DNA of 64,000 nt, from the NCBI GenBank assembly GCA_046347625.1, contig JAXMFU010000006.1, positions 62,001-126,000 of the forward strand, given 5' to 3'. The notes under the pieces are model-generated. The model was not told where the DNA came from. It ran no database searches and saw nothing but the letters and a program-made list of their open reading frames with translations. The translations under genes were made by a program, and so were the position numbers. The stretch comes from CAIMUS01 sp046347625 (GTDB lineage: Bacteria > Pseudomonadota > Gammaproteobacteria > Competibacterales > Competibacteraceae). Shown here in pieces: positions 9,267 through 17,671 of the stretch (positions within the stretch are counted from its first letter, which is position 1; the number at the start of each line of letters is the position of its first letter).

Positions 9267-9274
9267 TCATTCTG
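9267..9274. repeat. Target-site duplication, right copy
   Basis: TCATTCTG immediately follows the right inverted repeat and is identical to 7862-7869. Reading resumes in the RHS frame at base 9275 (GTT ATC GAT). Confidence 0.95.
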
Positions 9275-12200
9275 GTTATCGATAAGAACGGTCATCCCAC
9301 CCAGTTCCAATACGATTTGCAGAATCGCCAGAACAAGACGATTGATGCACTGAACAATACCTCCAGCCGTACTTATGATGGCGTTGGCAATCTGCTGAGT
9401 GAAACCGATGCCAACAATCACACTACTTATTACGGGTATGACGCACTGAATCGGCGTATCCAGACCAAGGATGCCCTCAACTGTGTAACCTTGTTCGGCT
9501 ATGATCTCATTGGAACACCCTTCTGTGCAAATTGCACCGGTCCCACGCTGGGTTCCAGCCTGATCACTCAGCAGACGGACGGCAACGGTAAAGTGACCTA
9601 TTTTGCCTATGATGGCCTGGACCGTCTAACCAAACAGATCCGTAAGCAAACTGATACAGATCCCGCCATCGATGCCGACGACGCAGTGACGTTCTACACC
9701 TATGATCCCAATGGCAACCGTCTGACGGTAACCGAGCCTAATAGCAATACCACCACTGATTTTTATGACGGTCTTAATCAATTGGTCAACGAGATCAATG
9801 CGGCGGGAGATATGACCCAGACCAGCTATGACCCCGTGGGCAACATCAAGTGTATTACCGAGCCCAATGGCAATGTCATCTGCAATACTTATAATCCGCT
9901 CGATTGGCTCATCAAAGTCGAAGACAGCGTGGGTCTGGTCGCCACCTATAGCCATGATAAGGAAGGCCACCGCCTGACGGAAAAGGATGGCAATGGCAAT
10001 GGCACGACCAATACCTATGATGCTGTCTATCGTATTATCCAGGTTCAGGACGCCATGGGCAATGCAACCCAATATGTGTATGACTGCGTGGGCAATCTGC
10101 TTAAGACTATCGACCGCGAAGGGAATGTCACCAGCTATATCTATGATGCCATCAACCGCCGTGTCAGCGTTACTGATGCACTGGGCCACACGACCCAGTA
10201 CGTCTATGATGCCGTCGGCAATCTGAAGAAGATCATCGATGCCAATGATCATGCGACCGACTATATCTACGATTCGGTCAACCGACTGATCACGGAAATC
10301 TATGCCGATGGCGGCATGCGGTCCTTTACTTATGATTGTGTCGGCAATCTGCTGACCCGCAAGGATCAGAATGGAGTGATCACGCAGTATGTTTACAGTG
10401 ACTTGTATTTCCTGCTCGAACGGAATTATCCGGCAGGCGCCGACGATAGCTTCAGCTACGACCTTTCGGGCCGGATGCTGACGGCTGACCGTGGCGGTTG
10501 GCTGGTGACCTTTGCTTACGACGGCGCCAATCGGGTTACTCGGACTACCCAGAATGGCAATGTGATTAATTATGTCTATGACATTCCGGGCCGCACCCGC
10601 AAGGTCACCTATCCGGGCGGACGGGTGATTAAAGAGACTACCGATCCTCGCAGTCGCCTGGGTCAAATCGACGATGCCGGTTCACCGCCTATCGTTCGCT
10701 ATAGCTATGACTTAGGCAACCGGGTGGTCAACCGTATCTATCGCAACGGTACGGGAGCCGGTTATACCTACAATGCCAATAACTGGATTGTCGATCTGAC
10801 TCACAGCAAAGGGCCATTCCTGCTGGCGGGCTTCGGCCATGCCTATGATAAAGAAGGCAACAAGCAGTACTCGCAACAACAGAACCCTACTCTGAACTGC
10901 CAACAAGACCATGATCCCGGCTGTTCTGAAGCGTATCAGTACGACAATATCTATCGGCTGATCGATTACAAGGTGGGCGTTCTGGTCGGTTCGACGGTGC
11001 CTGTGCCGACTACCCAAACCCAGTACGAGTTGGATCCGGTGGGTAACTGGGATAAGAAGATCTGGGATAATGTGCCGCAGTTCCGTACCCATAATGCGGT
11101 GAATGAACTGACTGCCATCAATGGTGTACCGCTTTCCTATGACAATAACGGTAACCTCATTGAAGACAGAAGTTATAGCTATGCCTATGATCCGGAAAAC
11201 CGCCTAATTCAAGTGACCCGCAGGACGGATAATCAGGTGGTGGGACGGTATCAGTACGATGCCTTGAGCCGGAGGATTGTGAAGCTGGCCAGTCCGGAGA
11301 CTGGAGTTACTGAGACCCGCTATTTCTATGATGATGCACGCATCATCGAGGAACAGAGCGCGGCGGGGACGACGTTGGCGACCTACGTCTACGGCAATTA
11401 CATCGACGAAGTGTTGACCATGGATCGGGGTGGGCAAACTTATTACTACCATCAGAATGCACTGTGGTCGGTGATTGCGATTACTGATAGTGCGGCGAAT
11501 GTGGTGGAGCGGTATGCCTATGGTGCCTATGGGTGCCCAACTATTACCGATGGCGCGGGTAATCCTGTGCCACGCAACGGTTGGGATACTGCTCACAGTG
11601 CCATTGGTAACCCCTGGATGTTCACCGGACGGCAGTTGGATGAGGAGACTGGGCTTTATTTCTACCGGGCGCGGTATTATGACTGTGGGAAGGGACGGTT
11701 TTTGCAGAGGGATCCCCTTGGTTACAGCGATGGTAAAAACTATTTTGAGTATGTCAAAGGAACTCCTATAAACCGAATTGACCCTTCGGGAATGGAGCAA
11801 GGAAAGTACGATTGTTGTGATACAAATGAGTCAAATAAAACGAAAACAGTCTTGGTTGGACAGCTCATATTATATGGGTCAACTGGTGAATTTGAAGATT
11901 TTTCTATTGCCAACAGTATTTGGAAACATTGTTGTATAAAAATAGTAAGTTGTGCCGCGACATGGTGGTATGAGGTGCTTACAAAAAAAGCGATTGGTGA
12001 TGATTTCATGCTTGAGGGCTCAGAACAAAATGATGACGATAATCTTCCTTTCACAGAAGAAGAGGAAAAGTTATTCAAGTTCAAGCATAACTGTGGTCAA
12101 GAGAGTATTGCGGCCTATTGGGTTAAAGCGATCAAATTGGGACAAAACTTCGCAGCCGGTAGAACATATAGATCTCAGGGCAGCATCGTTTTATCCAATC

Positions 12201-12406
12201 TTATTAGCAAAGGGGAGGTGGCTTCAAGATCTCCTGACACTTTTGCTCATGAAATAGGCCACGCACTTAATCTTCCACATAGGAACGACTTAGGCAACGC
12301 AAACCTTATGCACCAACTTAGGCCCCATAGATGGGATAACCCCCCTACCGACAAACTTACTGAAGGACAATGTGACGATGCTAGGAAAAGCAAATTTGTC
12401 CACTAA
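9275..12406 (+). pseudogene. RHS/YD-repeat protein, 3' part, with C-terminal metzincin-like toxin domain
   Basis: Continuation of the gene starting at 6061. Dozens of YD repeats (for example NRRVSVTDALGHTTQYVYDA) lead to the RHS core end RFLQRDPLGYSDGKNYFEYV ... INRIDPSG near base 11790. The ~203-residue tail after that differs in composition, being AT-richer and acidic. It carries HEIGHALNLPH (bases 12248-12280), the HExxHxxxxxH zinc signature, and NLMH 20 bases downstream, which could be the Met-turn of metzincins. By analogy with polymorphic toxins this is the variable effector tip, probably a metalloprotease. No gene resembling an immunity protein follows: the next 290 bases are REP repeats. 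The first in-frame Met after the IS is at 9317, so separate translation is possible but would lack a signal peptide. Confidence 0.88.
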
Positions 12407-12462
12407 CCCGCGTAAGGCGGAACCAGGGATGGGTTCCGCCGAATGGAATGGTTCGGAGCCGG

Positions 12463-12645
12463 GTAGGGTGGGCACGGCCCACCTTAACCAACGGTCCACC
12501 GCGAAATGATGGGCTTATTCCTTTGCCCCCACACGACAAATGGTGGGCCATGCCCACCCTACTACTTTATTACATTACCCACACGTGGCAAATGGTGGGC
12601 CATGCCCACCCTCCCAATCAATACTGGTGGGCCATGCCCACCCTA
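12463..12645. repeat. REP cluster (GTAGGGTGGGC family), four copies
   Basis: A forward copy GTAGGGTGGGCACGGCCCAC at 12463 is followed by three inverted copies (TGGTGGGCCATGCCCACCCT) ending at 12562, about 12612 and 12645. Forward-plus-inverted pairing is the BIME layout. It lies just 3' of the RAYT gene, the transposase family that mobilises such repeats. Confidence 0.85.
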
Positions 12646-12695
12646 CTTAATGGGACTACTCGCCAAATGCTCCCTCATTTTCAAATTTCACATTA

Positions 12696-13205
12696 TCACC
12701 CCCAATCGCCGGGATAAATACCGGTACGCACATACCGGTGAAATGTGGAATACGGCCAATCCCTCACCCGTGTCACTAAACCATGCTTGACGGGATTGTA
12801 ATGCACGTAATCGACATGATGGCGATAATCCTGCTCATCACGAATCTGATGCTCCCAAAACCGCCGTTGCCAAATCGTACTCTCTCGATGTTTCTCTTTC
12901 GATACATTCATCCATTCCGCTTTATGAAATAACTCCCGTGCCTGCTTGGCAAAACCGGCTTTGATCAATCCCCATCGCCTGGAAAAATCCATATCCCCCG
13001 GCGGCAAGGTCCACACACAATGCAAATGCTCCGGTAATAACACCCAGGCGTCGATCTGAAACGGATAGGTTTCACGAACCTGGTGAATCGTCTCGCGCAG
13101 AATCCGCCGGCTTTCCGGGTGGGTAAGCAATGGCCTGCGACGGTAGGTGACTACCGTGAAAAAATACGTGCCTCCTGCAGTTTGTGCTCTTCGGTAAATG
13201 GACAT
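12696..13205 (-). CDS. REP-associated tyrosine transposase (RAYT, TnpA-REP family)
   Basis: Y1-type HUH nuclease of 169 residues that nicks REP palindromes. Features visible: RRAQTAGGTYFFTVVTYRR at the N-terminus, the metal-binding HxH in LLPEHLHCVW (His60, His62), and the catalytic-Tyr segment DYVHYNPVKHG (Tyr133/Tyr136). ATG 13205 gives the standard RAYT N-terminus; a TTG at 13226 is an alternative. REP pairs of the GTAGGGTGGGC family sit on both sides (12463-12645 and 13578-13643). RAYTs cognate to REPs with a conserved GTAG foot are known, and nearly all hairpin families in this window begin with GTAG. Confidence 0.93.
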   Translation of the reverse strand: MSIYRRAQTAGGTYFFTVVTYRRRPLLTHPESRRILRETIHQVRETYPFQIDAWVLLPEHLHCVWTLPPGDMDFSRRWGLIKAGFAKQARELFHKAEWMNVSKEKHRESTIWQRRFWEHQIRDEQDYRHHVDYVHYNPVKHGLVTRVRDWPYSTFHRYVRTGIYPGDWG

Positions 13206-13352
13206 ACGACCTGAAGTATCGCCCAACGCCTCGCCGAAACCGCCGCCGAGGCCGGTTACAGCGCGGAGGAACGGCAGAGGCTCTCGTCACCCCTTCAGCC
13301 TTAAGTCGGGTAGAATAAAACCTTCTATTCCCGCTTAAAACCGAGGCTAACT

Positions 13353-13655
13353 ATGCAGTGCAGTCTGTCAGAGGCGCCAAGCCGACTTACCACCCTTATA
13401 GAAGCGGCGTTGACGGGTGAAGATGTGGTCATCGCCAAGCAAGGCATTCCACTGGTTAGACTGGTCAAGATCGAATCCCCTGTTGTGTGCCGCCAACCCG
13501 GCCTTTGGGCGAACCTGCCCGACGCCGCGGAGGATTGGGACGCGCCGGAGACTAATGCTGTGCTGGCTGATAGCCCGGTAGGGTGGGCACGGCCCACCTT
13601 AACCGACTGGCTTGAGGCGCATGGTGGGCCATGCCCACCCTACGGAACTGAGTGA
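13353..13655 (+). CDS. Phd/YefM-type antitoxin relic whose 3' end is REP-derived
   Basis: The first ~75 residues match the prevent-host-death antitoxin fold (LSEAPSRLTTLIEAALTGED, then VVIAKQGIPLVRLVKIES), with the usual acidic toxin-binding tail starting near DAAEDWDAPE. From base 13578 the frame runs into a REP/BIME, so the last ~25 residues (VGWARPTLTDW, then GGPCPPYGTE) are translated repeat. No VapC, Doc or RelE-type toxin follows. The native end and any partner gene seem to have been lost at the REP boundary. Whether the remaining protein still binds DNA or a toxin elsewhere cannot be judged. Confidence 0.7.
   Translation: MQCSLSEAPSRLTTLIEAALTGEDVVIAKQGIPLVRLVKIESPVVCRQPGLWANLPDAAEDWDAPETNAVLADSPVGWARPTLTDWLEAHGGPCPPYGTE
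13578..13643. repeat. REP pair (BIME), GTAGGGTGGGC family
   Basis: GTAGGGTGGGCACGGCCCAC (forward) is followed after a 20-base spacer by an inverted copy ending GCCCACCCTAC. It overwrites the 3' end of the antitoxin frame at 13353-13655 and is the second REP group flanking the RAYT gene. Confidence 0.85.
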
Positions 13656-13738
13656 CACCCCCTGCTCACTCAGCGCCCGGCACGGCGGGGCCCCCTTCAA
13701 GAGGGGGGAAAACTATAGCGGGGGTGTAGAGGATTGCT

Positions 13739-14317
13739 ATGCCTTCTCAACCGAAACCATATCTTACCCCAGAGCAGTATCTTACTCTGGAACGAACCGC
13801 TGCCTACAAAAGTGAGTATTTTCGGGGCGAAGTGTTTGCGATGGCCGGTGCCAGTCCGACGCATGTGCTCATAGTTTCGAACATCGTGGCAGCACTGCAC
13901 GGGCAGTTGCGCCGCCGCCCTTGTACTGTGTACTCCACGGATCTGCGCGTGAAGGTCCAAACCTCTGGACTCTACACCTATCCCGATGTCATCGTGGTGT
14001 GCGGTGACCTCCAATTTGAGGACGACCACCAGGACACGCTACTGAATCCCATACTGCTTATCGAAGTGCTCTCCGAGTCGACAAAAGACTATGATCGAGG
14101 CGGGAAGTTTGCCCAGTATCGGAAGATCCCCTCGTTTGTAGAGTATGTGCTTGTCGCCCAGGACGAATGCCATGTCGAGCATTTTGTGAAGCAGGCTCAT
14201 GGTGGGTGGTTACTGTCCGAGACGAACCGGCTTGAAGACACGCTCACTTTATCCTCCATCGAATGTACTCTGTCACTCAGCGATGTCTACGAGAAAGTGC
14301 AGTTCCCGGTGGTATAG
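13739..14317 (+). CDS. Uma2 family (DUF820) putative restriction-endonuclease-fold protein
   Basis: 192 residues with the Uma2/DUF820 pattern: LTPEQYLTLERTAAYKSEYF near the start, then YSTDLRVKV, YTYPDVIVVCGDL, LLIEVLSESTKDYDRGGKFA and YRKIPSFVEYVLV. The Asp in YPDV and Glu/Ser in IEVLS are the PD-(D/E)xK-like positions. The family is widespread, often multicopy, and its biological role is unsettled. A second member is at 31512-32246. It stands alone between the antitoxin relic and brnT. Confidence 0.88.
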   Translation: MPSQPKPYLTPEQYLTLERTAAYKSEYFRGEVFAMAGASPTHVLIVSNIVAALHGQLRRRPCTVYSTDLRVKVQTSGLYTYPDVIVVCGDLQFEDDHQDTLLNPILLIEVLSESTKDYDRGGKFAQYRKIPSFVEYVLVAQDECHVEHFVKQAHGGWLLSETNRLEDTLTLSSIECTLSLSDVYEKVQFPVV

Positions 14318-14418
14318 TCCGCGTAGGGGTGCGGTTCGTTCTAGTGTTTCTTCAATCTTCGATGAGTTGTAGTAACAATCTGCTTGGCTTCCTCCCACCA
14401 CATGACTACAATTCATTC

Positions 14419-14691
14419 ATGATCACTGGGGACGAATCGAAACGGCAGAGCAACCTTCGCGACCATAAGCTGGATTTCGTGGGGTGTGATGCGGTATTCG
14501 ATGCTCCCGTGTTCACCTGGGACGATGATCGGGAAGCCTATGGCGAGTTGCGCATCAATCCGCTGGGCTGGCTACATGGCATCGTGGTACACATGACCTA
14601 TATGGAGCGTGGCGATGATCTGCATGTCATCAGTCTGCGCAAGGCGGAAAAACATGAAATCAGACGTTACATCGCGGAAATTTCCCGCTAG
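14419..14691 (+). CDS. brnT: BrnT family toxin
   Basis: RelE-fold ribonuclease toxin of the BrnT/BrnA type II system, 90 residues. The family pattern is clear: DESKRQSNLRDHKLDFVGCD, then VFTWDDDREAYGELRINPLG, then VVHMTYMERGDDLHVISLRK and the basic end EKHEIRRYIAEISR. The ATG at 14419 gives the expected length although no strong ribosome-binding site precedes it. The antitoxin frame begins inside its last 13 codons (38-base overlap), so translation is coupled. In this family the BrnT-BrnA complex represses its own promoter. Confidence 0.9.
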   Translation: MITGDESKRQSNLRDHKLDFVGCDAVFDAPVFTWDDDREAYGELRINPLGWLHGIVVHMTYMERGDDLHVISLRKAEKHEIRRYIAEISR

Positions 14692-14992
14692 CCCGGAAGA
14701 GTGGGAGGCGATTATTGCCGACGCTCCTGGTGAAGATCGTCCGCCCACACCGGAAGAGGAGGCGGCCTGGTCCAACGGGGTCGTGGTGAAAGAAGGTGGA
14801 TATCCCGCCGTGCGTGCGGCTTTAGCGGAAAAACGCCGCTGGCGTGGGATGCAGAAAACACCACGCAAAGTGTCCACAACCCTGCGTTTGCCGCCGGAAG
14901 TGCTGGCATACTTTAAAGCCACCGGTCCAGGCTGGCAAACCCGTATCGGGGAGGCGCTCAAGGAATGGATCAAGTCACATCCCCCGGCATAA
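14654..14992 (+). CDS. brnA: BrnA family antitoxin (DUF4415)
   Basis: Antitoxin of 112 residues that neutralises BrnT and binds DNA. The C-terminal ribbon-helix-helix-like domain reads KVSTTLRLPPEVLAYFKATG, then WQTRIGEALKEWI. The N-terminal half is acidic (PEEWEAIIADAPGEDRPPTP) and would wrap the toxin. ATG 14654 overlaps the end of brnT; a longer frame extends upstream, but the overlap start is the usual arrangement. Confidence 0.9.
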   Translation: MKSDVTSRKFPASPEEWEAIIADAPGEDRPPTPEEEAAWSNGVVVKEGGYPAVRAALAEKRRWRGMQKTPRKVSTTLRLPPEVLAYFKATGPGWQTRIGEALKEWIKSHPPA

Positions 14993-15185
14993 TGGGACCA
15001 GGCTTACTGCCGGTATCTTCCCCAAAGTCGCAGTAGGCTGCATCTTACGGAACACTTGCCTCCATGAAGGTGCGTGGGACGCACCCTACCGCCCGGCCGT
15101 CTGTAAGCCGGCGCGGACGTCGGCGCTCTCAAGGACAAGCCGGCGCCCCTCACCGTTTTAATTGCACTTCCTGCCGCCTTGGCAA

Positions 15186-15214
15186 GCGACAGTTTGCCCT
15201 ATTCTTCATATAAT
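15186..15214 (+). promoter_or_regulatory. Candidate promoter for the EF-G-like gene
   Basis: A perfect -10 TATAAT at 15209-15214 with GCGACA 17 bases upstream as a weak -35 (four of six matches). The start codon lies 46 bases downstream. The 193 bases before it, after brnA, hold only a repeat remnant (GTGCGTGGGACGCACCCTAC). Confidence 0.4.
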
Positions 15215-15259
15215 CACGTCATTTTTTTGACACAAAAATTTCACCGAGAGGAGACCGTC

Positions 15260-17305
15260 ATGGTCAATTACACGACTGAGTCCATCCGTAATATCGCCCT
15301 GGTCGGCCATGCCGGCGCCGGCAAGACCACGCTGGTGGAGGCGCTGCTGCTGCAGGGCGGACGGATTGCGACGGCCGGCAGCGTGGAGCAGGGCAATACC
15401 GTCTGTGACTTCGATCCACAAGAGAAGGCGCATCAGCATTCCCTGGATGCCGCCGTGGTCAACTTCGACTATCAAGGTGCCCACATCAATATTATCGATA
15501 CCCCCGGCTTTCCGGATTTTATCGGCCAGGCGATTGCCGTGCTGCCGGCGGTGGAGACGGTGGCGGTAGTGATCAATGCCCAGACCGGGATCGAGACGGT
15601 TACTCACCGGATGATGGAGCGGGCTGCCGAGCGGCGTTTGTGCCGAATGATCATCGTCAATAAGATCGATGCCGAAAACCTGGATCTGCCGGCGCTGCTG
15701 GCGCAGATCCGGGAAACGTTCGGTGCCGAGTGCTTACCGATCAACCTGCCGGCCAATCAGGGCAAGAGTGTGGTGGATTGCTTCTTCAATCCTGCCGGCG
15801 AGAGCGATTTTTCCAGTGTCGCCGAGGCCCATACCGCCATTATCGACCAAGTGGTCGAAGTGGACGAGGCATTGATGGAGCTCTATCTGGAACAGGGACA
15901 GGACCTGGAACCCGGTCAACTGCATGATGCTTTCGAGAAGGCCCTGCGCGAAGGCCATCTGGTACCCATCTGTTTTGTCTCCGCCCGAACCGGTGTGGGA
16001 ATCAAGGAACTGTTGGATTTCTGCGCGCGGTTGCTGCCCAATCCGACCGAGGGCAATCCGGAACCGTTCCTGAAAGGCGAAGGGGCGCAAGCGGAAGAAC
16101 TCCGACCCGTTCCAGACCCCAAGGCTCATGCGGTCGGCCATATCTTTAAAGTCAATATCGACCCGTTTGTCGGCAAGCTGGCGGTGTTTCGGATCCATCA
16201 GGGCACGATTACCAAGGACAGTCAGCTTTTTATCGGCGATGCGCGTAAACCCTTCAAGGTCGGCCATCTGTTCCAGATGTTCGGCAAGGAGCATCCCGAG
16301 AGCGAGGTCGGCATTCCCGGCGATATCTGTGCTGTCGCCAAGATCGACGAATTGCATCGCAATGTCGTGATTCATGATTCTCACGACGAAGATCAGATTC
16401 ATCTGCGTCCGTTGCACTTTCCCACTCCGCTGTTCGGCCTGGCCATCAAGGCCGCCAATCGGGGCGACGAGCAGAAACTGTCGGACACCTTCAACAAGCT
16501 GCTGGAAGAGGACCCTTGTCTGGCCATCGAGCAGAATCAGACCACCCGGGAGACGGTGCTGCGAGGGTTGAGCGATCTGCATCTGCGCCTTACGCTGGAA
16601 AAGATGCGCGATCGCTATCGCCTGGAAGTGGAAACCAAACCGCCCAAGATTGCCTACAAAGAGACCATCAGCACGGTGGCGGAAGGGCATCATCGCCATA
16701 AAAAGCAAACCGGCGGTGCCGGCCAATTCGGCGAGGTCTTTCTACGGGTCGAACCCTTGGAACGGGGCGCCGGTTTCGAATTCACCAGCGAAGTCGTCGG
16801 CGGTACCATTCCCAGCCAGTATCTGCCGGCGGTGGAAAAAGGTGTCCGCGAAGTGCTGGAATACGGCGCCATCGCCGGCTATCCGATGCAGGATGTTCGT
16901 GCCATCGCTACCGATGGCAAGCATCATCCGGTGGACTCCAAGGAAATCGCCTTCGTCACCGCCGGCCGGGAAGCCTTTCTGGATGCAGTGCGCAAAGCCC
17001 GGCCGCTTATCCTGGAACCGATGGTCAATATCGAAATCATCGCGCCGGCGGATGCCGTAGGCGCCATCACCGGTGACTTGTCCAGCCGCCGCGGTCGGAT
17101 CAACGGCACCGATGCGCGTGGTCGCGGGATGGTGATCATCAGCGCCCAGGCGCCGCTGGCGGAGATGGAGGGCTATGAGTCCCAGCTAAAGTCCATGACC
17201 GGTGGCCAGGGGTCCTACAGTCTCGAATTCAGCCACTATGAAGCGGTGCCCGGCGATATTCAACAGCGCTTGACCGCCGCCTATCAGCAGCAGAATGCCG
17301 GCTGA
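15260..17305 (+). CDS. Elongation factor G-like translational GTPase (EF-G paralogue)
   Basis: 681-residue GTPase with the five EF-G domains. The G domain shows G1 GHAGAGKTT, G3 DTPGFPDF and G4 NKID. A domain-IV region (GQFGEVFLRVEPLERGAGFE) and a C-terminal domain V (PMVNIEIIAPADAVGAITGD) follow. GAGAGGAG just before ATG 15260 fixes the start. Canonical EF-G has AHIDAGKTT at G1 and sits in the str operon; here G1 is GHAGAGKTT and the gene is solitary. It is therefore best read as the shorter EF-G-like paralogue whose function is less clear. It cannot be the only EF-G if the str operon lies elsewhere. Confidence 0.85.
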   Translation: MVNYTTESIRNIALVGHAGAGKTTLVEALLLQGGRIATAGSVEQGNTVCDFDPQEKAHQHSLDAAVVNFDYQGAHINIIDTPGFPDFIGQAIAVLPAVETVAVVINAQTGIETVTHRMMERAAERRLCRMIIVNKIDAENLDLPALLAQIRETFGAECLPINLPANQGKSVVDCFFNPAGESDFSSVAEAHTAIIDQVVEVDEALMELYLEQGQDLEPGQLHDAFEKALREGHLVPICFVSARTGVGIKELLDFCARLLPNPTEGNPEPFLKGEGAQAEELRPVPDPKAHAVGHIFKVNIDPFVGKLAVFRIHQGTITKDSQLFIGDARKPFKVGHLFQMFGKEHPESEVGIPGDICAVAKIDELHRNVVIHDSHDEDQIHLRPLHFPTPLFGLAIKAANRGDEQKLSDTFNKLLEEDPCLAIEQNQTTRETVLRGLSDLHLRLTLEKMRDRYRLEVETKPPKIAYKETISTVAEGHHRHKKQTGGAGQFGEVFLRVEPLERGAGFEFTSEVVGGTIPSQYLPAVEKGVREVLEYGAIAGYPMQDVRAIATDGKHHPVDSKEIAFVTAGREAFLDAVRKARPLILEPMVNIEIIAPADAVGAITGDLSSRRGRINGTDARGRGMVIISAQAPLAEMEGYESQLKSMTGGQGSYSLEFSHYEAVPGDIQQRLTAAYQQQNAG

Positions 17306-17671
17306 TCGAAGTGCCATTTGGTAGGTCGGGCACAGGACGTGCCCGACGGGTAGATCGGGCACAGCGCCTCTTTTCCGGTGCACAATGCGCCCGTATTCCT
17401 CAAGCGTGTTCTTGCGTAATTCCAAGAAATACAGCAGAGATCGGTAAATTTTACAAGCCACATCCAATTGCGGACATAGCTGCCCTCCTGCGATGATAGC
17501 AGTGATTGGCTGGCATGAAATTTGTTTTTCATGCACGGTTTCACGGGAGTTTAATTTACGGTGCTCGTGGGGCACTCGGTTATACGGAATTCAAACCATC
17601 GGGCAGGACAGGAACTGCGACGCCCGTTGTGACAGCCAACAAGGACTACACAGCCGCAGGGGGTCATCAGC
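17306..17671. other. Intergenic gap with REP-like repeat
   Basis: Begins with a palindromic repeat at 17321-17372 (GTAGGTCGGGCACAGGACGT, then GCCCGACGGGTAG). A minus-strand frame through 17350-17500 (reading KIYRSLLYFLELRKNTLEEY) could be a gene relic but has no match I recognise. No promoter was identified. Confidence 0.45.
17321..17372. repeat. REP-like repeat, GTAGGTCGGGCACAGG family
   Basis: GTAGGTCGGGCACAGGACGT followed by the complementary GTGCCCGAC and a partial second unit. Relatives lie at 36534-36613, 41199-41225 and about 47811-47845. Confidence 0.6.

Noticed and set aside
9626..10666. 346-codon open frame opposite the RHS repeats
   Set aside because: Periodic Ile/Asp/Gly pattern mirrors the YD repeats on the other strand; no independent evidence.
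13206..13304. Plus-strand codon run ending GYSAEERQRL...stop just upstream of the antitoxin relic
   Set aside because: Could be the tail of a gene truncated by the RAYT, but it is short and matches nothing I recognise.
17186..17575. Minus-strand frame in the gap after the EF-G-like gene
   Set aside because: A stretch (CKIYRSLLYFLELRKNTLEE) looks protein-like, but it spans a REP and the end of the EF-G-like gene and no family was recognised.
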